64,000 nucleotides of DNA from Geminocystis herdmanii PCC 6308 (GCF_000332235.1 NZ_CM001775.1:3830272-3894271), one strand, 5' to 3'. Counted from the stretch's first letter, positions 17,644-28,603 are shown. Notes: generated by a model from the letters alone, not told the origin. Made by a program: numbers and translations.

Positions 17644-18573
17644 TCAATGAGGATTAACTACTATGGTACGAAAAAAAGATTTGAGAAAACATTTTTTAAT
17701 TACTTTTTTAAAATCTGTGACGGTATTTTTTACTTCTTCCGCTAAATCTTCCGCAAATTCATCAACGATCGATCTTTCTTGAAAAGCTAATTTTTGTAAA
17801 TCTTTTTCCCATTGATTAATCATTTCTGGAGTAGGATTTTCTCGATAATTTTCGTTATCTATTACCCTTGTTTCTACACAACCATCATAGTTAATAGTTA
17901 ATTCTCCTGCCATCATTTTAGTAATTAAATCTCCTGCTGACATACCATTTTCTAAGGCTTTAAACTCAATTTGTGTAATAACTTTAATAGGTAATTTTAA
18001 TGTCCCTTTTTTAAAAGATTGTTCCCCAAAAACGATTCTTTCAATACGATTTGCCGTAATTTTATAGGGTTCATAAGTATTTAATACTTCCTGCCATTTT
18101 TCCATTAATTGTTCCTCATTTAATTTGATTAATAAACGGGCTTGAGCTTCATTTTGAGGAATAATATTGAAGCCTAATTTAATTAATTTAATGGCAACAT
18201 TTGCAGAATCAATTACTTGATTTGCTCTCCATACAGGATAGTAAACTGCTTTTTCACAATAGTCTTTAAAGGATTTGTACTCATTTTTATATAAATGATA
18301 ATACTTGACTTGATATAGTTGCAATCCTAATTTTATATAGTTAATTCGGTTATATTTTATACTATTAGTAATTTGTTTTAATTGATTATATTTTCCTTCT
18401 TCATTGAGATAATAACAGTCTTCTAAAATTGATTTATAAGGTTCGTTGATATTCTCCCAAAATAGTTCTTCTTCATTTTCTTCACTACTACTATAAAGGA
18501 GTGCGATCGAACTTTCAGCATTGCCATTGATTGTATTTTTTCTCTTTAATTTACTCATTATGGGGTTAATCAA
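17644..18573 (-). CDS. Hypothetical protein, plasmid-type DNA-binding style
   Basis: A 309-aa protein that I cannot assign firmly. Residues about 95-130 (LGLQLYQVKYYHLYKNEYKSFKDYCEKAVYYPVWRANQVIDSA) resemble the 'GeyL..Y..F..Yc..r...s...ayqli' pattern of DUF3102-like and ParB-associated proteins found on cyanobacterial plasmids. This is followed by a segment on input tolerance (IIPQNEAQARLLIKL) also seen in those proteins. A ribbon-helix-like part (LPIKVITQIEFKALENGMSAGDLITKMM) may bind DNA. Start could instead be the internal Met at residue 5. Possibly plasmid-derived. Confidence 0.5.
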   Translation of the reverse strand: MINPIMSKLKRKNTINGNAESSIALLYSSSEENEEELFWENINEPYKSILEDCYYLNEEGKYNQLKQITNSIKYNRINYIKLGLQLYQVKYYHLYKNEYKSFKDYCEKAVYYPVWRANQVIDSANVAIKLIKLGFNIIPQNEAQARLLIKLNEEQLMEKWQEVLNTYEPYKITANRIERIVFGEQSFKKGTLKLPIKVITQIEFKALENGMSAGDLITKMMAGELTINYDGCVETRVIDNENYRENPTPEMINQWEKDLQKLAFQERSIVDEFAEDLAEEVKNTVTDFKKVIKKCFLKSFFRTIVVNPH

Positions 18574-19057
18574 TCTTACTAAACATTTAGTACATAATTA
18601 GTACCATTTTCTTCAGGGCTTTTCATTATACATCTTTTGTTGAAAGAATCTCTAGTAAAAATAATAAATTTTTTTATTCCTATTTTAAGTAACTAATAAA
18701 AATTATTATTTATGAATTATTAACCATAAAATAAACAAAAATTTATAGGATTTTACACATATAAAAAAGAAAAGATTTACTCTGAGATATTACCCCGTAT
18801 ATAGTGTTAATACAAGCAATACTCATCTATATTTAGGGTGTGCTGAATAAATCGACAACCATTACAAATCAAAGGTTAAGCAATGCTACACTCAAAAAAA
18901 AGTGCAAGAGTGTAGCTATTTTTATTGAAAAACTCAACATTCTATCTCCCAGTCCATTTGTCTTCCTGTCCACCTGTCCACCTGTTCATCTCTCTCTCTT
19001 GCTCATTAGGTCATTGCTTGATAGGATAAAACCGAATCAATTTATGAAAAAATTTAT
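18574..19057. repeat. AT-rich spacer and composite repeat upstream of sat
   Basis: The first 250 bp are AT-rich and featureless. From 18834 a repeat begins with AGGGTGTGCTGAATAAATC, the same head as at 37316-37334. It is followed by a pyrimidine tandem (tcctgtccacctgtccacctgt, about 18963-18988). A 73-codon open frame here (18840-19061) is made of this repeat and is not a credible gene. The sat promoter must lie here or in the spacer. Confidence 0.6.
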
Positions 19058-20224
19058 ATGACAAAAATTATAGAAACGATCGCACCCCATGGAGGGCATT
19101 TAGTAAACCGCCTTGCAACCGTTGCCGAAAGAGATGAGTTTATGGCACAAGCGGATAAATTACCGAGAGTACAATTAGACGATCGAGCCACTTCAGATTT
19201 AGTCATGATTGCCATTGGTGGCTTTAGTCCCCTTAATGGATTTATGGGACAAGATGACTACGAAAGAGTCGTAGAAGAAATGCGTCTAGTGAACGGTTTA
19301 CCTTGGTCTGTGCCAGTTACCTTATCAGTTACCCCAGAAGTAGCTGAACCCTTAAAAGAAGGCAGTTGGGTACGTTTAGATGATCCTAGTGGTAGATTTA
19401 TCGGAGTCCTCGAATTAACCCAAAAATACCGTTATAACAAAACCCACGAAGCTGTTAACGTCTATAAAACCGATGAAGAAGCTCACCCCGGCGTAAAAGT
19501 AGTATATCAACAGGGAGAAATTAACCTAGCTGGGCCTATTTGGTTACTACAAAGAGACGCTCACCCTTACTTCCCAAGCTATCAAATTGATCCTGCCGAA
19601 TCCCGTAAGATGTTTGTCGATCGAGGTTGGAAGACAGTTGTAGGTTTTCAAACTCGTAACCCCATTCACCGCGCCCACGAATACATCATCAAATGTGCCT
19701 TAGAAATCGTTGACGGCTTATTCCTTCATCCCCTTGTCGGCGCCACCAAAAGCGATGATATTCCAGCCGATGTGCGGATGCGCTGTTATGAAATCATGGT
19801 AGAAAACTACTTCCCCCAAAACCGAGTTATCCTTGCCATTAACCCTTCCGCCATGCGTTATGCTGGTCCTAGGGAAGCCATTTTCCATGCTCTGATTCGT
19901 AAAAACTATGGTTGTACTCACTTCATCGTTGGTAGAGATCACGCAGGAGTAGGGGATTATTATGGTACTTATGACGCACAATTAATTTTCGGAGAGTTCA
20001 AACCTGAAGAATTAGGTATTACTCCCATGATGTTTGAACACGCTTTCTACTGTACCGTAACGGATCAAATGGCAACTTCAAAAACTAGCCCCGCTACCAA
20101 AGAAGAAAGAATCCATCTATCAGGTACAAAAGTAAGAGAAATGTTACGCCGTGGAGAATTACCCCCTCCTCAATTTTCTCGCCCCAAAGTTGCCGCCGAA
20201 TTAGCTCGCGCTATGCACCAATAA
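19058..20224 (+). CDS. sat: Sulfate adenylyltransferase (ATP sulfurylase)
   Basis: A 388-aa enzyme forming adenosine 5'-phosphosulfate from ATP and sulfate, the first step of sulfate assimilation. The ATP-binding motif NPIHRAHE and the second motif [12 protein letters not shown] are intact, and [14 protein letters not shown] closes the catalytic domain. Length fits the single-domain (no APS kinase) bacterial form. No cys genes are adjacent. Confidence 0.96.
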   Translation: MTKIIETIAPHGGHLVNRLATVAERDEFMAQADKLPRVQLDDRATSDLVMIAIGGFSPLNGFMGQDDYERVVEEMRLVNGLPWSVPVTLSVTPEVAEPLKEGSWVRLDDPSGRFIGVLELTQKYRYNKTHEAVNVYKTDEEAHPGVKVVYQQGEINLAGPIWLLQRDAHPYFPSYQIDPAESRKMFVDRGWKTVVGFQTRNPIHRAHEYIIKCALEIVDGLFLHPLVGATKSDDIPADVRMRCYEIMVENYFPQNRVILAINPSAMRYAGPREAIFHALIRKNYGCTHFIVGRDHAGVGDYYGTYDAQLIFGEFKPEELGITPMMFEHAFYCTVTDQMATSKTSPATKEERIHLSGTKVREMLRRGELPPPQFSRPKVAAELARAMHQ

Positions 20225-20544
20225 ATTGGGGGATTATGGTGTTAGGGTATTAGGAGGATTTTTTATTTACAGATTTTAAATAATAATAATAATCTTGAAA
20301 TAATCAATTTATGATAGTAAATTATCAAAACTCATTACTCTATCCAAACTAAAAATTTGAAAATGAAACAGCCCTGCTTGAAAAAGGCGTAAATATGACA
20401 GAAAGTCCCTTATTAAGGAGGATTTAGGGGGAGCAAAAACTTTTAAAACAACTTCTGAGAGCTTAATTTATAACTATTTCTCCGAACTCCTATCTCCTAT
20501 CTCTTACCCTCACCTAAAAAACTATGAGGCAACTAAGTTAATTT
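20225..20544. repeat. Repeat-bearing intergenic region between sat and rsmG
   Basis: Contains a short purine tandem (ggtgttagggtattagg, 20239-20255), a fragment of the CCCTTATTAAGG-type repeat (20408-20435) related to the one inside the 53-kb restriction gene, and a reverse copy of the dispersed head element at 20495-20540 (ACTATGAGGCAACTAAG) preceded by a pyrimidine tandem. No ORF. Confidence 0.6.
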
Positions 20545-21270
20545 ATGAGCGAAAATAATATTTTACCTATCAATGAAAACTTGTGGAAAAATACCATAAA
20601 TTGGATACCTTCCCCAGAAAATTTAAGATTATGGCAGGAATTATATAACGAAATATTGGTTATTAATCAACATCTTAATTTGACCAGAATTACTACTGCT
20701 GAAGAATTTTGGGAAAAAAATTTATGGGATTCTTTAGCACCCATTTTACAATACGATTTAACGGATAAAAAAATTATTGATATTGGTACTGGAGGAGGAT
20801 TCCCGGGTTTACCTATCTCGATCGTATTCCCTACTTCTAAATTAACGTTAATGGATTCTGTGGCGAAAAAAATTAACTTTATTAAAGAAGTAGCTAAAAA
20901 ATTAAATTTAACTAATATTAATACTTTAGTCGATCGAGCGGAAGCCCTAGGACAAGATCAAAACCATCGAAAACAATATGATTTTGCCTTAATTAGAGCC
21001 GTAGCAGAAGTTTCAGTCTGTTTAGAATATAGCTTACCCTTATTAAAAATTGGAGGCATAGCTATTTTATATCGAGGTAATTTAACAGAAGAAGAAAAGC
21101 TAAAATCCGCAGAAATTAGTCATAAATTAGGAGGTAAATTAATTAAAATAACTAATCAAAATACCCCCATACAAAATCATACTCGTCACTGTATTTATAT
21201 CGAAAAAGTAAAACTTACCCAAAAAAAATATCCTAGGGAAGTAGGAAAACCAACTAAATCACCCTTGTAA
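20545..21270 (+). CDS. rsmG: 16S rRNA (guanine-527-N7)-methyltransferase
   Basis: A 241-aa class I methyltransferase modifying G527 of 16S rRNA. The SAM-binding loop DIGTGGGFPGLPISI (about residues 80-94) and HLNLTRI near the N-terminus are diagnostic. DSVAKKINFIKEV and ALIRAVAEV complete the fold. Single gene; the N-terminus fits the family. Confidence 0.93.
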   Translation: MSENNILPINENLWKNTINWIPSPENLRLWQELYNEILVINQHLNLTRITTAEEFWEKNLWDSLAPILQYDLTDKKIIDIGTGGGFPGLPISIVFPTSKLTLMDSVAKKINFIKEVAKKLNLTNINTLVDRAEALGQDQNHRKQYDFALIRAVAEVSVCLEYSLPLLKIGGIAILYRGNLTEEEKLKSAEISHKLGGKLIKITNQNTPIQNHTRHCIYIEKVKLTQKKYPREVGKPTKSPL

Positions 21271-21470
21271 GTAAAATCTATTGAGATTATTGATAAGGGA
21301 AAGAGGAGATTGCTTCGTGCCTCGGAATAACAGAATATCGTTATAATTGTCTAAATAACCTGCCTATAAAACATCCTCATTAATATAGGGTGTGCTTTTT
21401 GACGTTTGTGTTAATGTGTTATTATAATCACAAAGTCTCATTATTTACGATCGAACGGAGAAATATAATA

Positions 21471-22046
21471 ATGACTGCTTACACTATTAACTTTGATGTA
21501 ATTTCGACCATTGATGATGAAAAATTTTATCAACTTTGTCGTCATAATCCTGAACTAAAATTGGAACAAAATCAAAAAGGAGAATTGATTATTATGCCAC
21601 CAACAGGGGGAGAAACAGGAAGATTCAATTCAGAATTAAATCTTGAGTTTGGAATCTGGAATCGTCAAAAGAAACTAGGATATATCTTTGATTCTTCTAC
21701 CTGTTTTAAACTACCAAAAGGGGGAAATCGATCGCCCGATGTGGCTTATATTCAAAAAGAAAGATGGGATAATTTAACATTAGAAGAAAAGATAAAATTT
21801 CCGCCCATCGCACCTGACTTTGTGTTAGAGTTAATGTCTAAAACGGACTCATTAAAAACACTTCAAGAGAAAATGGAAGAATATATAGCAAATGGAGTTA
21901 AATTAGGATGGTTAATTAATCCTGATAAAAAACAAGTAGAAATTTATCGTCAAGGGCAAGAAAAAGAGATTTTAAATAATCCAAAAATTTTATCAGGAGA
22001 ATATATTTTGCCTGATTTTACGTTAGATTTAACTGAGATTTTTTAG
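21471..22046 (+). CDS. Uma2-family putative nuclease
   Basis: A 191-aa member of the Uma2 family (PD-(D/E)XK-like fold, very abundant in cyanobacteria, function unknown). Signatures: MPPTGGETGRFNSELN, SSTCFKLPKGGNRSPDVAYI, PDFVLELMSKTDSL, EYIANGVKLGWLINP. ATG 21471 is chosen because a GGAG lies 11 nt upstream and homology begins here; an upstream ATG at 21390 would add 27 unlike residues. Confidence 0.85.
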   Translation: MTAYTINFDVISTIDDEKFYQLCRHNPELKLEQNQKGELIIMPPTGGETGRFNSELNLEFGIWNRQKKLGYIFDSSTCFKLPKGGNRSPDVAYIQKERWDNLTLEEKIKFPPIAPDFVLELMSKTDSLKTLQEKMEEYIANGVKLGWLINPDKKQVEIYRQGQEKEILNNPKILSGEYILPDFTLDLTEIF

Positions 22047-22158
22047 GTTTTTAGTGTTCTGAGATAGATGAAATATTTTATGATTTAGAGTTAATTAAAT
22101 TTATTTTATTTTACACTTGAGAATAATTACTGAAAAATGACTTTTACTGATAATAAGA

Positions 22159-22175
22159 GTTGAATATTATTCAAC
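22159..22175. terminator. Hairpin between convergent Uma2 and ftsY genes
   Basis: A 7-bp perfect stem GTTGAAT / ATTCAAC with a 3-nt loop, followed by a short T-run (ttttt, 22186-22190). It sits between two convergent stop codons and could terminate the rightward transcript. Confidence 0.5.
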
Positions 22176-22205
22176 CCCTAAAGAATTTTTACCTCGCTTT
22201 TCGGA

Positions 22206-23609
22206 CTAAGCGGATAACAAGGCTTCCACAAACTCATAGCTAGAGAAGGGGCGCAAATCTTCAATGCCTTCTCCTGCACCAATAAAGCGAATGGGTAAGT
22301 TTAATTGTTGACATACTGCAAGGGCAACTCCTCCTTTAGCTGTACCATCTAATTTGGTTAAGACAACTCCTGTTAATTGTGCCGCTTCGGAGAATACTTG
22401 GGCTTGTCTGAGTCCATTTTGTCCTAAAGTGGCATCTAGGACTAATAATGATTCAATATGAGCGTTAATGGCTTTTTTATCGATAATTCGGCGAATTTTG
22501 GTTAATTCTTCCATTAAGTTCTTTTTATTTTGCAGTCTTCCTGCGGTATCCACTAATAATAAATTGGCTTCCCGTGCGATCGAAGCTGTAATACCATCAA
22601 ACACCACTGACGCTGGATCGGTATTTTGCCCTTGATTAGCAATAACAGGAGTATTTGTTCTTTCACCCCACACTTTCACTTGTTCAACGGCGGCAGCCCG
22701 AAAGGTGTCGGCGGCGGCGATAACGCATTTATAACCAGATGTTTGAGCTAAATGGGCTAATTTGCCGATCGTAGTAGTTTTTCCGACACCGTTAACTCCC
22801 GTTAATAACCAAATATTGAGTTTACCTTCTTCGGGTTCAAATTCAGTTTTTGTTAGTTTTTTGAGAGGTTCATCTAAGACGGATTGTAAAATTCCTTTTA
22901 AATAGGCGATAGCTTCTTCTGGGGGTAAGGCTTCCTCTTTCAGTTTATTTTGTAAAGTGGTAATAATATAATCTGTAGCATTGATTCCTACGTCAGCACT
23001 TAATAACATTGCCTCAATTTCCATGACGGCTTCTTGATTAAGAGGTCCTTGTCCGACAACAGATTTCAGTTGATTGATTAAATTACGGCGAGTTTTGCCT
23101 AAACCTTGACGGAGTTTTTTCAGCCAAATAAACTCATCTTCTGACACATCTTCGGGTAATCGTCCTTGATTGGCTAATACTTGTGCAGACCATAAAAAAT
23201 CTTCGTCTAGCTCTTGCTCAGGCTCGATCGCACTCTCTTTCAATACTTCCAATCGATCGGACTTTTGCAACCAAGCAGGAACATTTTCCTCCACATTTTC
23301 TTCTAAAACAACATCGCTACCAGAGACAGTTTCAGTTTCAACGGTAGAAGATTCTATTTTTTCTGTGATTGTTTCAGAAACAAACTCAGTAGTTTTTTCT
23401 TCTGTTTTTGTTTCTTCTGTTTCTTGGGGTTGCTGTTTTTGTTTTTGAATATTGGCAAATGCAGTTTTTGCCCATTCTAAGGAGGCTGTATCAGCTACAG
23501 GAGTAGTAACTTCTTCGGTTTTTGTTTCTGGGGATTTACTCTCGATAACTGGAGCAGTAATGGGATTATTTTCTTTATTTTCTTTATTACGACGAAACCA
23601 ATTAAACAT
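22206..23609 (-). CDS. ftsY: Signal recognition particle receptor FtsY
   Basis: A 467-aa SRP GTPase receptor targeting membrane proteins. An acidic Glu/Thr/Val-rich N-terminal A domain (residues 1-150) precedes the helical N domain and the G domain. The G domain has P-loop TGVNGVGKTTTIGKLA, DTFRAAAVEQ, DTAGRLQ, TKLDGTAKGG and IGAGEGIEDLRPF. A basic N-terminus (MFNWFRRNKENK) suits membrane association. Convergent with the Uma2 gene. Confidence 0.96.
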   Translation of the reverse strand: MFNWFRRNKENKENNPITAPVIESKSPETKTEEVTTPVADTASLEWAKTAFANIQKQKQQPQETEETKTEEKTTEFVSETITEKIESSTVETETVSGSDVVLEENVEENVPAWLQKSDRLEVLKESAIEPEQELDEDFLWSAQVLANQGRLPEDVSEDEFIWLKKLRQGLGKTRRNLINQLKSVVGQGPLNQEAVMEIEAMLLSADVGINATDYIITTLQNKLKEEALPPEEAIAYLKGILQSVLDEPLKKLTKTEFEPEEGKLNIWLLTGVNGVGKTTTIGKLAHLAQTSGYKCVIAAADTFRAAAVEQVKVWGERTNTPVIANQGQNTDPASVVFDGITASIAREANLLLVDTAGRLQNKKNLMEELTKIRRIIDKKAINAHIESLLVLDATLGQNGLRQAQVFSEAAQLTGVVLTKLDGTAKGGVALAVCQQLNLPIRFIGAGEGIEDLRPFSSYEFVEALLSA

Positions 23610-23844
23610 AAAAAATTACAATTAATGTGCGATAAATATTTATTACTTACTCTATCCTAAATTTATACGAACCATAGGAATAATTTGATATTGATGAAGA
23701 TTCACCCTAAGAAATAGGTTATTAGTATTTTGCATCATCATATTCCGTTCGTGAACACCATAGAAACTTGATAATATTGGACATGAGAAGAAAAAAAGAA
23801 AGTGATGTACAATAAATAAATAACTGTAGAGAAAGAATGTTAAT

Positions 23845-25314
23845 ATGTCACCAATTTTATTAGTTTCCCGTGAAATACCAAATTTATCCTATCATCCCAG
23901 TATCGATCGATTTGACTTGACATGGGAAAAGCCATTATCTACATTATTAGGCATGGGAAGAGCCGCTGGAGCAGATTTTGTGGAATTTTTCCTCGAAAAA
24001 ACGAACTATATCAGTTGTTTAGCAGAAGATGACACCATCACAAGCATAACTCCCCGACTCTCTACCGGGGCTGGAGTGCGCGTATTTCGTGGCAAACAAG
24101 ATTGTTACGTTAGTACAAATGATTTAACTTTTAATGGTTTAAAACAAGCCTTAGAAAAAGCCTTATCTATTCTAGGTTTAAATTTGCCCCAAGGTAGTGC
24201 ATTTATCCCTGAAATTAACCTTGAAATGTTCAGAGATTACGCCACCGCCAAAAATAAAGATACTTGGTTAAATAACTGTAGCAAGATACAGGAAATGGGG
24301 GAAATTCTCCTCACTGCTAACAGTAAATTAAATAAAATTGCTAATCATGTACAATCTCGTCGCGCTAGTTATTTTCGGGATTGGCAAGAAGTTTTAGTGG
24401 CTTCCAGTGATGGCACTTTTGCCCGTGATATACGCTTAACTCAATCGGTCGGTTATAATCTATTGTGTGCTGATGGTGAAAATAGAAGTTCGATCGGGAA
24501 GCGCGACGGTGACACCAGTAACCCCGATTTTCTGCGCACATGGAATTATGACACCGTAGCCGAAGAAGTAGCCGAATCCGCAGGAAAAATGTTGTACGCT
24601 GACTATGTAGAATCAGGGCAATATCCCGTTATCATGGCAAATCAATTCGGCGGAGTAATCTTCCATGAAGCCTGTGGGCATTTACTCGAAACCACTCAAA
24701 TCGAAAGAAAAAGTACCCCTTTTATGGACAAAAAAGGCGAAAAAATTGCCCATGAAAATCTCACTGCATGGGATGAAGGCTTGACAGATAAAGCATTCGG
24801 TAGTATCGACATGGATGATGAAGGAATGCCACCTCAACGCACTCTTTTAATCGAAAATGGTATATTAAAGAACTTTATCGCCGATCGAGCAGGTGCAATA
24901 CGCACAGGACACCCCCGTACTGGTAGCGGTAGAAGACAAGGCTATAGTTTCGCCGCCGCTTCTCGTATGCGCAATACCTATATTGATTGTGGAAAATATA
25001 CCCTCGATGAAGTATTTAATTCCGTAGATAAAGGCATTTACTGCAAAAAAATGGGCGGTGGAAGTGTCGGTCCTACAGGGGAGTTTAATTTTGGCGTTGA
25101 TGAAGCCTACCTCGTGGAAAACGGCAAAATCACTAAACCCTTAAAAGGTGCAACTCTCATCGGCACTGCAAAAGAAATCATGACAAAAATTTCTATGTCA
25201 TCCCAAGACTTAGGATTAGCGGCGGGTTTTTGTGGCTCTGTCAGTGGTAGTGTTTATGTTACCGTAGGGCAACCTCATATTAAAGTCGATTCTATCACTG
25301 TCGGTGGAAGATAA
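23845..25314 (+). CDS. tldD: TldD-like metalloprotease
   Basis: A 489-aa TldD/PmbA-family protein. The zinc site HExxxH is present as HEACGHLLE at about residue 273. [18 protein letters not shown] and the C-terminal [26 protein letters not shown] fit the TldD subunit. TldD normally forms a heterodimer with PmbA/TldE, which is not adjacent here. Known roles of the family include microcin maturation and antitoxin degradation. Confidence 0.9.
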   Translation: MSPILLVSREIPNLSYHPSIDRFDLTWEKPLSTLLGMGRAAGADFVEFFLEKTNYISCLAEDDTITSITPRLSTGAGVRVFRGKQDCYVSTNDLTFNGLKQALEKALSILGLNLPQGSAFIPEINLEMFRDYATAKNKDTWLNNCSKIQEMGEILLTANSKLNKIANHVQSRRASYFRDWQEVLVASSDGTFARDIRLTQSVGYNLLCADGENRSSIGKRDGDTSNPDFLRTWNYDTVAEEVAESAGKMLYADYVESGQYPVIMANQFGGVIFHEACGHLLETTQIERKSTPFMDKKGEKIAHENLTAWDEGLTDKAFGSIDMDDEGMPPQRTLLIENGILKNFIADRAGAIRTGHPRTGSGRRQGYSFAAASRMRNTYIDCGKYTLDEVFNSVDKGIYCKKMGGGSVGPTGEFNFGVDEAYLVENGKITKPLKGATLIGTAKEIMTKISMSSQDLGLAAGFCGSVSGSVYVTVGQPHIKVDSITVGGR

Positions 25315-25420
25315 AGAATTAAGAATTAAGAATTAAGAATTAAGAATTAAGAATGACGAATGACAAATGACGAATGACAAATGACAAATGACAAATGACA
25401 AATGACAAATGACAAATGAT
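25314..25420. repeat. Two consecutive heptamer arrays (aagaatt)n and (gacaaat)n
   Basis: Directly after the tldD stop, about five copies of aagaatt pass into about ten copies of a gacaaat-type heptamer. A pyrimidine-rich tract (ccctctcctccctcttcccc) follows. The change of unit while keeping the 7-bp period is notable. Confidence 0.9.
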
Positions 25421-25563
25421 AATTAACAATTATTAACTCCCCCTCTCCTCCCTCTTCCCCCCTCTCCCCTCTAAAAGACTTTTTTAAGAAAATCTTAATT
25501 TTTGTGACAACAAAAGGCTAAACTTAAAGTGGCGAGATATAAGGGAAATTATCGATCGAGATT

Positions 25564-27057
25564 ATGAGTCAGTATGATGTCATTGTAATTGGTTCGGGTA
25601 TTGGCGGTTTAGTCACAGCTACTCAATTAGCCTCAAAGGGAATAAAAGTTTTAGTCTTAGAAAGTTATACCATCCCCGGAGGCAGTGCCGGATATTTTGA
25701 GCGACAGGGTTATCGTTTTGATGTGGGCGCTTCCATGATTTTCGGTTTTGGAGAAAAAGGCACGACTAACCTCCTTACCCGTGCCTTAGCGGGGGTTAAT
25801 CAAAAAATCGAAATCATCGCCGATCCAGTACAAATACACTATCACTTACCCAATAATCTTGATTTAAAAGTCCATAGAGATTACGAACAATTTTTGCAAG
25901 AAGTATATAATCATTTCCCTGAAGAAAAAGAAGGGATAAAGGCTTTTTATGATGAATGTTGGCAGGTGTTTAACTGTCTTAACTCTATGGAGTTACTCTC
26001 TTTAGAGGAAATTCGTTATTTAACAAGGGTATTTTTTCAACATCCCTTATCCTGTCTTGGTTTACTGAAATATTTACCGTTGAATGTGGGAGACGTGGCG
26101 AGAAAATATATTAAAAATTCTGAGTTACTCAAGTTTATTGATATGGAGTGTTATTGTTGGTCGGTTGTACCAGCTGATTTAACTCCCATGATTAACGCAG
26201 GGATGGTATTTTCCGATCGACATTACGGCGGAATCAACTATCCTAAAGGGGGAGTGGGTAAAATAGGGGAAACTTTAGCAGAAGGTTTAGAGAAAATAGG
26301 CGGTGAAATTAGGTATCAGGCAAAGGTGAAAGAAATTATTGTCGAAGGTAATCAAGCTAAAGGAGTGAGATTAGTTGATGGGGAAGAATATTTTGCCCGA
26401 AGAATCGTCTCTAATGCTACCCGTTGGGATACCTTTGATAAGTTGATAGACAAGAGTAAGAAGCCGAAAAAAGAGATAAAATGGCAAAAAAATTATCGTC
26501 AATCCCCTAGTTTCCTCAGTCTTCATTTAGGAGTAGAAGCCAAAGTTTTCGCTCATAATCCTGAATGTCATCATATCATTCTCGAAAATTGGCACAATTT
26601 GGAAGCGGAACAAGGTACAATTTTTGTTTCTATACCTACTTTACTCGATCCTAGTCTCGCCCCTGAAGGTTATCATATCATTCATGCTTTTACCCCAAGT
26701 TCGATCGAATATTGGGAAGGGTTATCAGGAAAACAATACGAATATAAAAAAGAAGAATCCGCAGGGCGATTGATAGAGCGCTTAGAAACCATCTTCCCCG
26801 GCTTAGACGCAGGTTTAGACTATATGGAAATTGGCACACCTCGCACCCATAGAAAATTTTTGGGGAGAATTAACGGTAGTTATGGCCCTATTCCAGCAAA
26901 ACGTTTAAACGGTTTATTGTCAATGCCCTTTAATCGTACAGGAATTAAAAATCTTTACTGTGTGGGAGATAGCACATTTCCGGGGCAGGGTTTAAATGCA
27001 GTGGCATTTTCTGGATTTAGTTGCGCCCATCGTATCGCCGTTGACTTAGGCTATTAA
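25564..27057 (+). CDS. crtH: Carotenoid cis-trans isomerase CrtH (CRTISO)
   Basis: A 497-aa FAD-dependent enzyme converting poly-cis-lycopene to all-trans-lycopene. The dinucleotide-binding motif VIVIGSGIGGLVTATQLA is at residues 6-23, with VLESYTIPGGSAGYFE after it. The C-terminal NLYCVGDSTFPGQGLNAVAFSG is the CRTISO signature. Length matches Synechocystis Sll0033. Transcribed alone. Confidence 0.95.
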   Translation: MSQYDVIVIGSGIGGLVTATQLASKGIKVLVLESYTIPGGSAGYFERQGYRFDVGASMIFGFGEKGTTNLLTRALAGVNQKIEIIADPVQIHYHLPNNLDLKVHRDYEQFLQEVYNHFPEEKEGIKAFYDECWQVFNCLNSMELLSLEEIRYLTRVFFQHPLSCLGLLKYLPLNVGDVARKYIKNSELLKFIDMECYCWSVVPADLTPMINAGMVFSDRHYGGINYPKGGVGKIGETLAEGLEKIGGEIRYQAKVKEIIVEGNQAKGVRLVDGEEYFARRIVSNATRWDTFDKLIDKSKKPKKEIKWQKNYRQSPSFLSLHLGVEAKVFAHNPECHHIILENWHNLEAEQGTIFVSIPTLLDPSLAPEGYHIIHAFTPSSIEYWEGLSGKQYEYKKEESAGRLIERLETIFPGLDAGLDYMEIGTPRTHRKFLGRINGSYGPIPAKRLNGLLSMPFNRTGIKNLYCVGDSTFPGQGLNAVAFSGFSCAHRIAVDLGY

Positions 27058-27222
27058 AATAATTAGTAAACAAGTTTTGTTGGTTGGGTTTTACGGATTC
27101 AAACCCACAGAATTTGTAAATATTCATCTGAACTTGATATAGTATAGTAAAGATGATTTTTCTCACGAGTAATTATCTTTTTGATCTTTAAATATTGTTT
27201 AGTAATAAATTAATCATCCGAT

Positions 27223-27906
27223 ATGTTCGGAAATCTTGAATTAACACAATTTTCTATTGTCATTATAGCTAGGAATAATAATCCTAGTATTCTTAATCCA
27301 GACTTTTTAAAAATCAATCAAATTGTTCCCCAAGATTGGGAAATTAGTTCACCTATTTTTACAACGGAAGAAATATCTCAAGTAACTTATAAAAATAAAA
27401 TTAATATTCAAGTACAAACAGATCGATTAATATTCAATGAGGCAATAAATAATAATAATTATCAAGGTTTAAGTGCTAATATAGCGATTAAATATTTAGA
27501 GGTTTTACCCCATGTTAATTACTATGCTTTAGGAATTAATTTAATATCCCATATTATTGCTGATAATTCAGAAGAAATTGATCACTATTTTGGAGAATAT
27601 ATTTTACGTTCAGGAGATTGGAAAAAATTTAAGAACATATATCCAAATCCGTCTTTTTCTTTCAATTATCCTTTTGAAGATCATACAATTAACATCTCAA
27701 TTAATCCTGCTAAAATTAAATCTGAAACAACTGATGAATATAAGTCAGTAATTTTATTTTCAGGAAATATTCACCGAGATTTTTCTGAATTAGGAAATTT
27801 AGAGAAACAAAGAACAGAAATAAAGCAGTTTTTAAATTTTTGGGAAAAAGATTTAGAAAATTATCAAAATCTTATTAATAATTGCTTATTAAATCGAGGA
27901 GAGTAA
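27223..27906 (+). CDS. Hypothetical protein, first gene of a three-gene cassette
   Basis: A 227-aa soluble protein of unknown function. It begins with a beta-rich segment (FSIVIIARNNNPSILNPDFLKINQIVP), then TTEEISQVTYKNKINIQVQTDRLIFNE, a pattern reminiscent of TIGR04255-like proteins; that likeness is weak. It lies 7 bp upstream of the next gene. All three genes are AT-rich, on one strand, and have a putative promoter in the 165 bp after crtH. Confidence 0.6.
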   Translation: MFGNLELTQFSIVIIARNNNPSILNPDFLKINQIVPQDWEISSPIFTTEEISQVTYKNKINIQVQTDRLIFNEAINNNNYQGLSANIAIKYLEVLPHVNYYALGINLISHIIADNSEEIDHYFGEYILRSGDWKKFKNIYPNPSFSFNYPFEDHTINISINPAKIKSETTDEYKSVILFSGNIHRDFSELGNLEKQRTEIKQFLNFWEKDLENYQNLINNCLLNRGE

Positions 27907-27913
27907 TATTATT

Positions 27914-28597
27914 ATGACTCAAATAATAAGTCCTATTTATGAGACTGATTCTTATATTTCCAATTCTATCTTGTGTGACATCAATAAAAAGGAAAATCAA
28001 AAAAGTATAATATATACCGAAAAAATAATTGCAAAGAAAAATCAAATAAATAAAAATTATTACCCAGTAAAATATGTACAAGAAAAATCATCTATTTCAG
28101 CTACTAATTTAAAGAGATCGATTCCTTCCGTTGAATACGTTAAATATTCTCCCGCAGTTATTCCTCAAAAAACGTCTATTTTTAACCTAGAAAATATAGA
28201 AAATAATTTAGATTTTCAAATGACTGTTAAAAGTCTTTTAGATTTGCAAGAAATAAATCCTGATTTAGAGGAAGAAGATGAAGATGAAATTTATTATCCT
28301 TCTGATTATGCTTTTTCTGGTTGTATTGAATTATTAATTAAACTTTATCATATACTAGGTGATACTTTTCCTTATGGTTTTGCTTCGGTAGAAAGTAGAG
28401 GTGGAGTTGATTTAATTTGGAAAAACAAGGTTTTAGATAAGCAAGTTTGGTTTGAGTTTCCTGTGGATGACAGTTTTCAAAGTTCTGTTTATTACCGACA
28501 AGGAGATACAAGTCACTTAATTCAACAACCTGAAATAAAATTAATTGCAAAACTTCTTCAATGGCTTTTTAGTGAGGACTCTTTTTATATTTTATAA
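27914..28597 (+). CDS. Hypothetical protein, second gene of the cassette
   Basis: A 227-aa protein. The N-terminal 100 residues look disordered and basic. The C-terminal half starts with an acidic run (EEEDEDE, about residue 117) followed by YYPSDYAFSGCIELLIKLYHILGDTFPYGFASVESRGGVDLIWKNK. A 'PS..A...LL........P......GGv.l.W' pattern occurs in uncharacterised proteins next to proteins like the third gene here. No catalytic motif seen. It is 6 bp upstream of the next start. Confidence 0.6.
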   Translation: MTQIISPIYETDSYISNSILCDINKKENQKSIIYTEKIIAKKNQINKNYYPVKYVQEKSSISATNLKRSIPSVEYVKYSPAVIPQKTSIFNLENIENNLDFQMTVKSLLDLQEINPDLEEEDEDEIYYPSDYAFSGCIELLIKLYHILGDTFPYGFASVESRGGVDLIWKNKVLDKQVWFEFPVDDSFQSSVYYRQGDTSHLIQQPEIKLIAKLLQWLFSEDSFYIL

Positions 28598-28603
28598 AAG
28601 ATT

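Noticed and set aside
18840-19061. 73-codon ORF upstream of sat
   Set aside because: It is composed of a dispersed repeat head and a tcctgtccacc tandem; the peptide (FVFLSTCPPVHLSLL) is low-complexity and has no family likeness.
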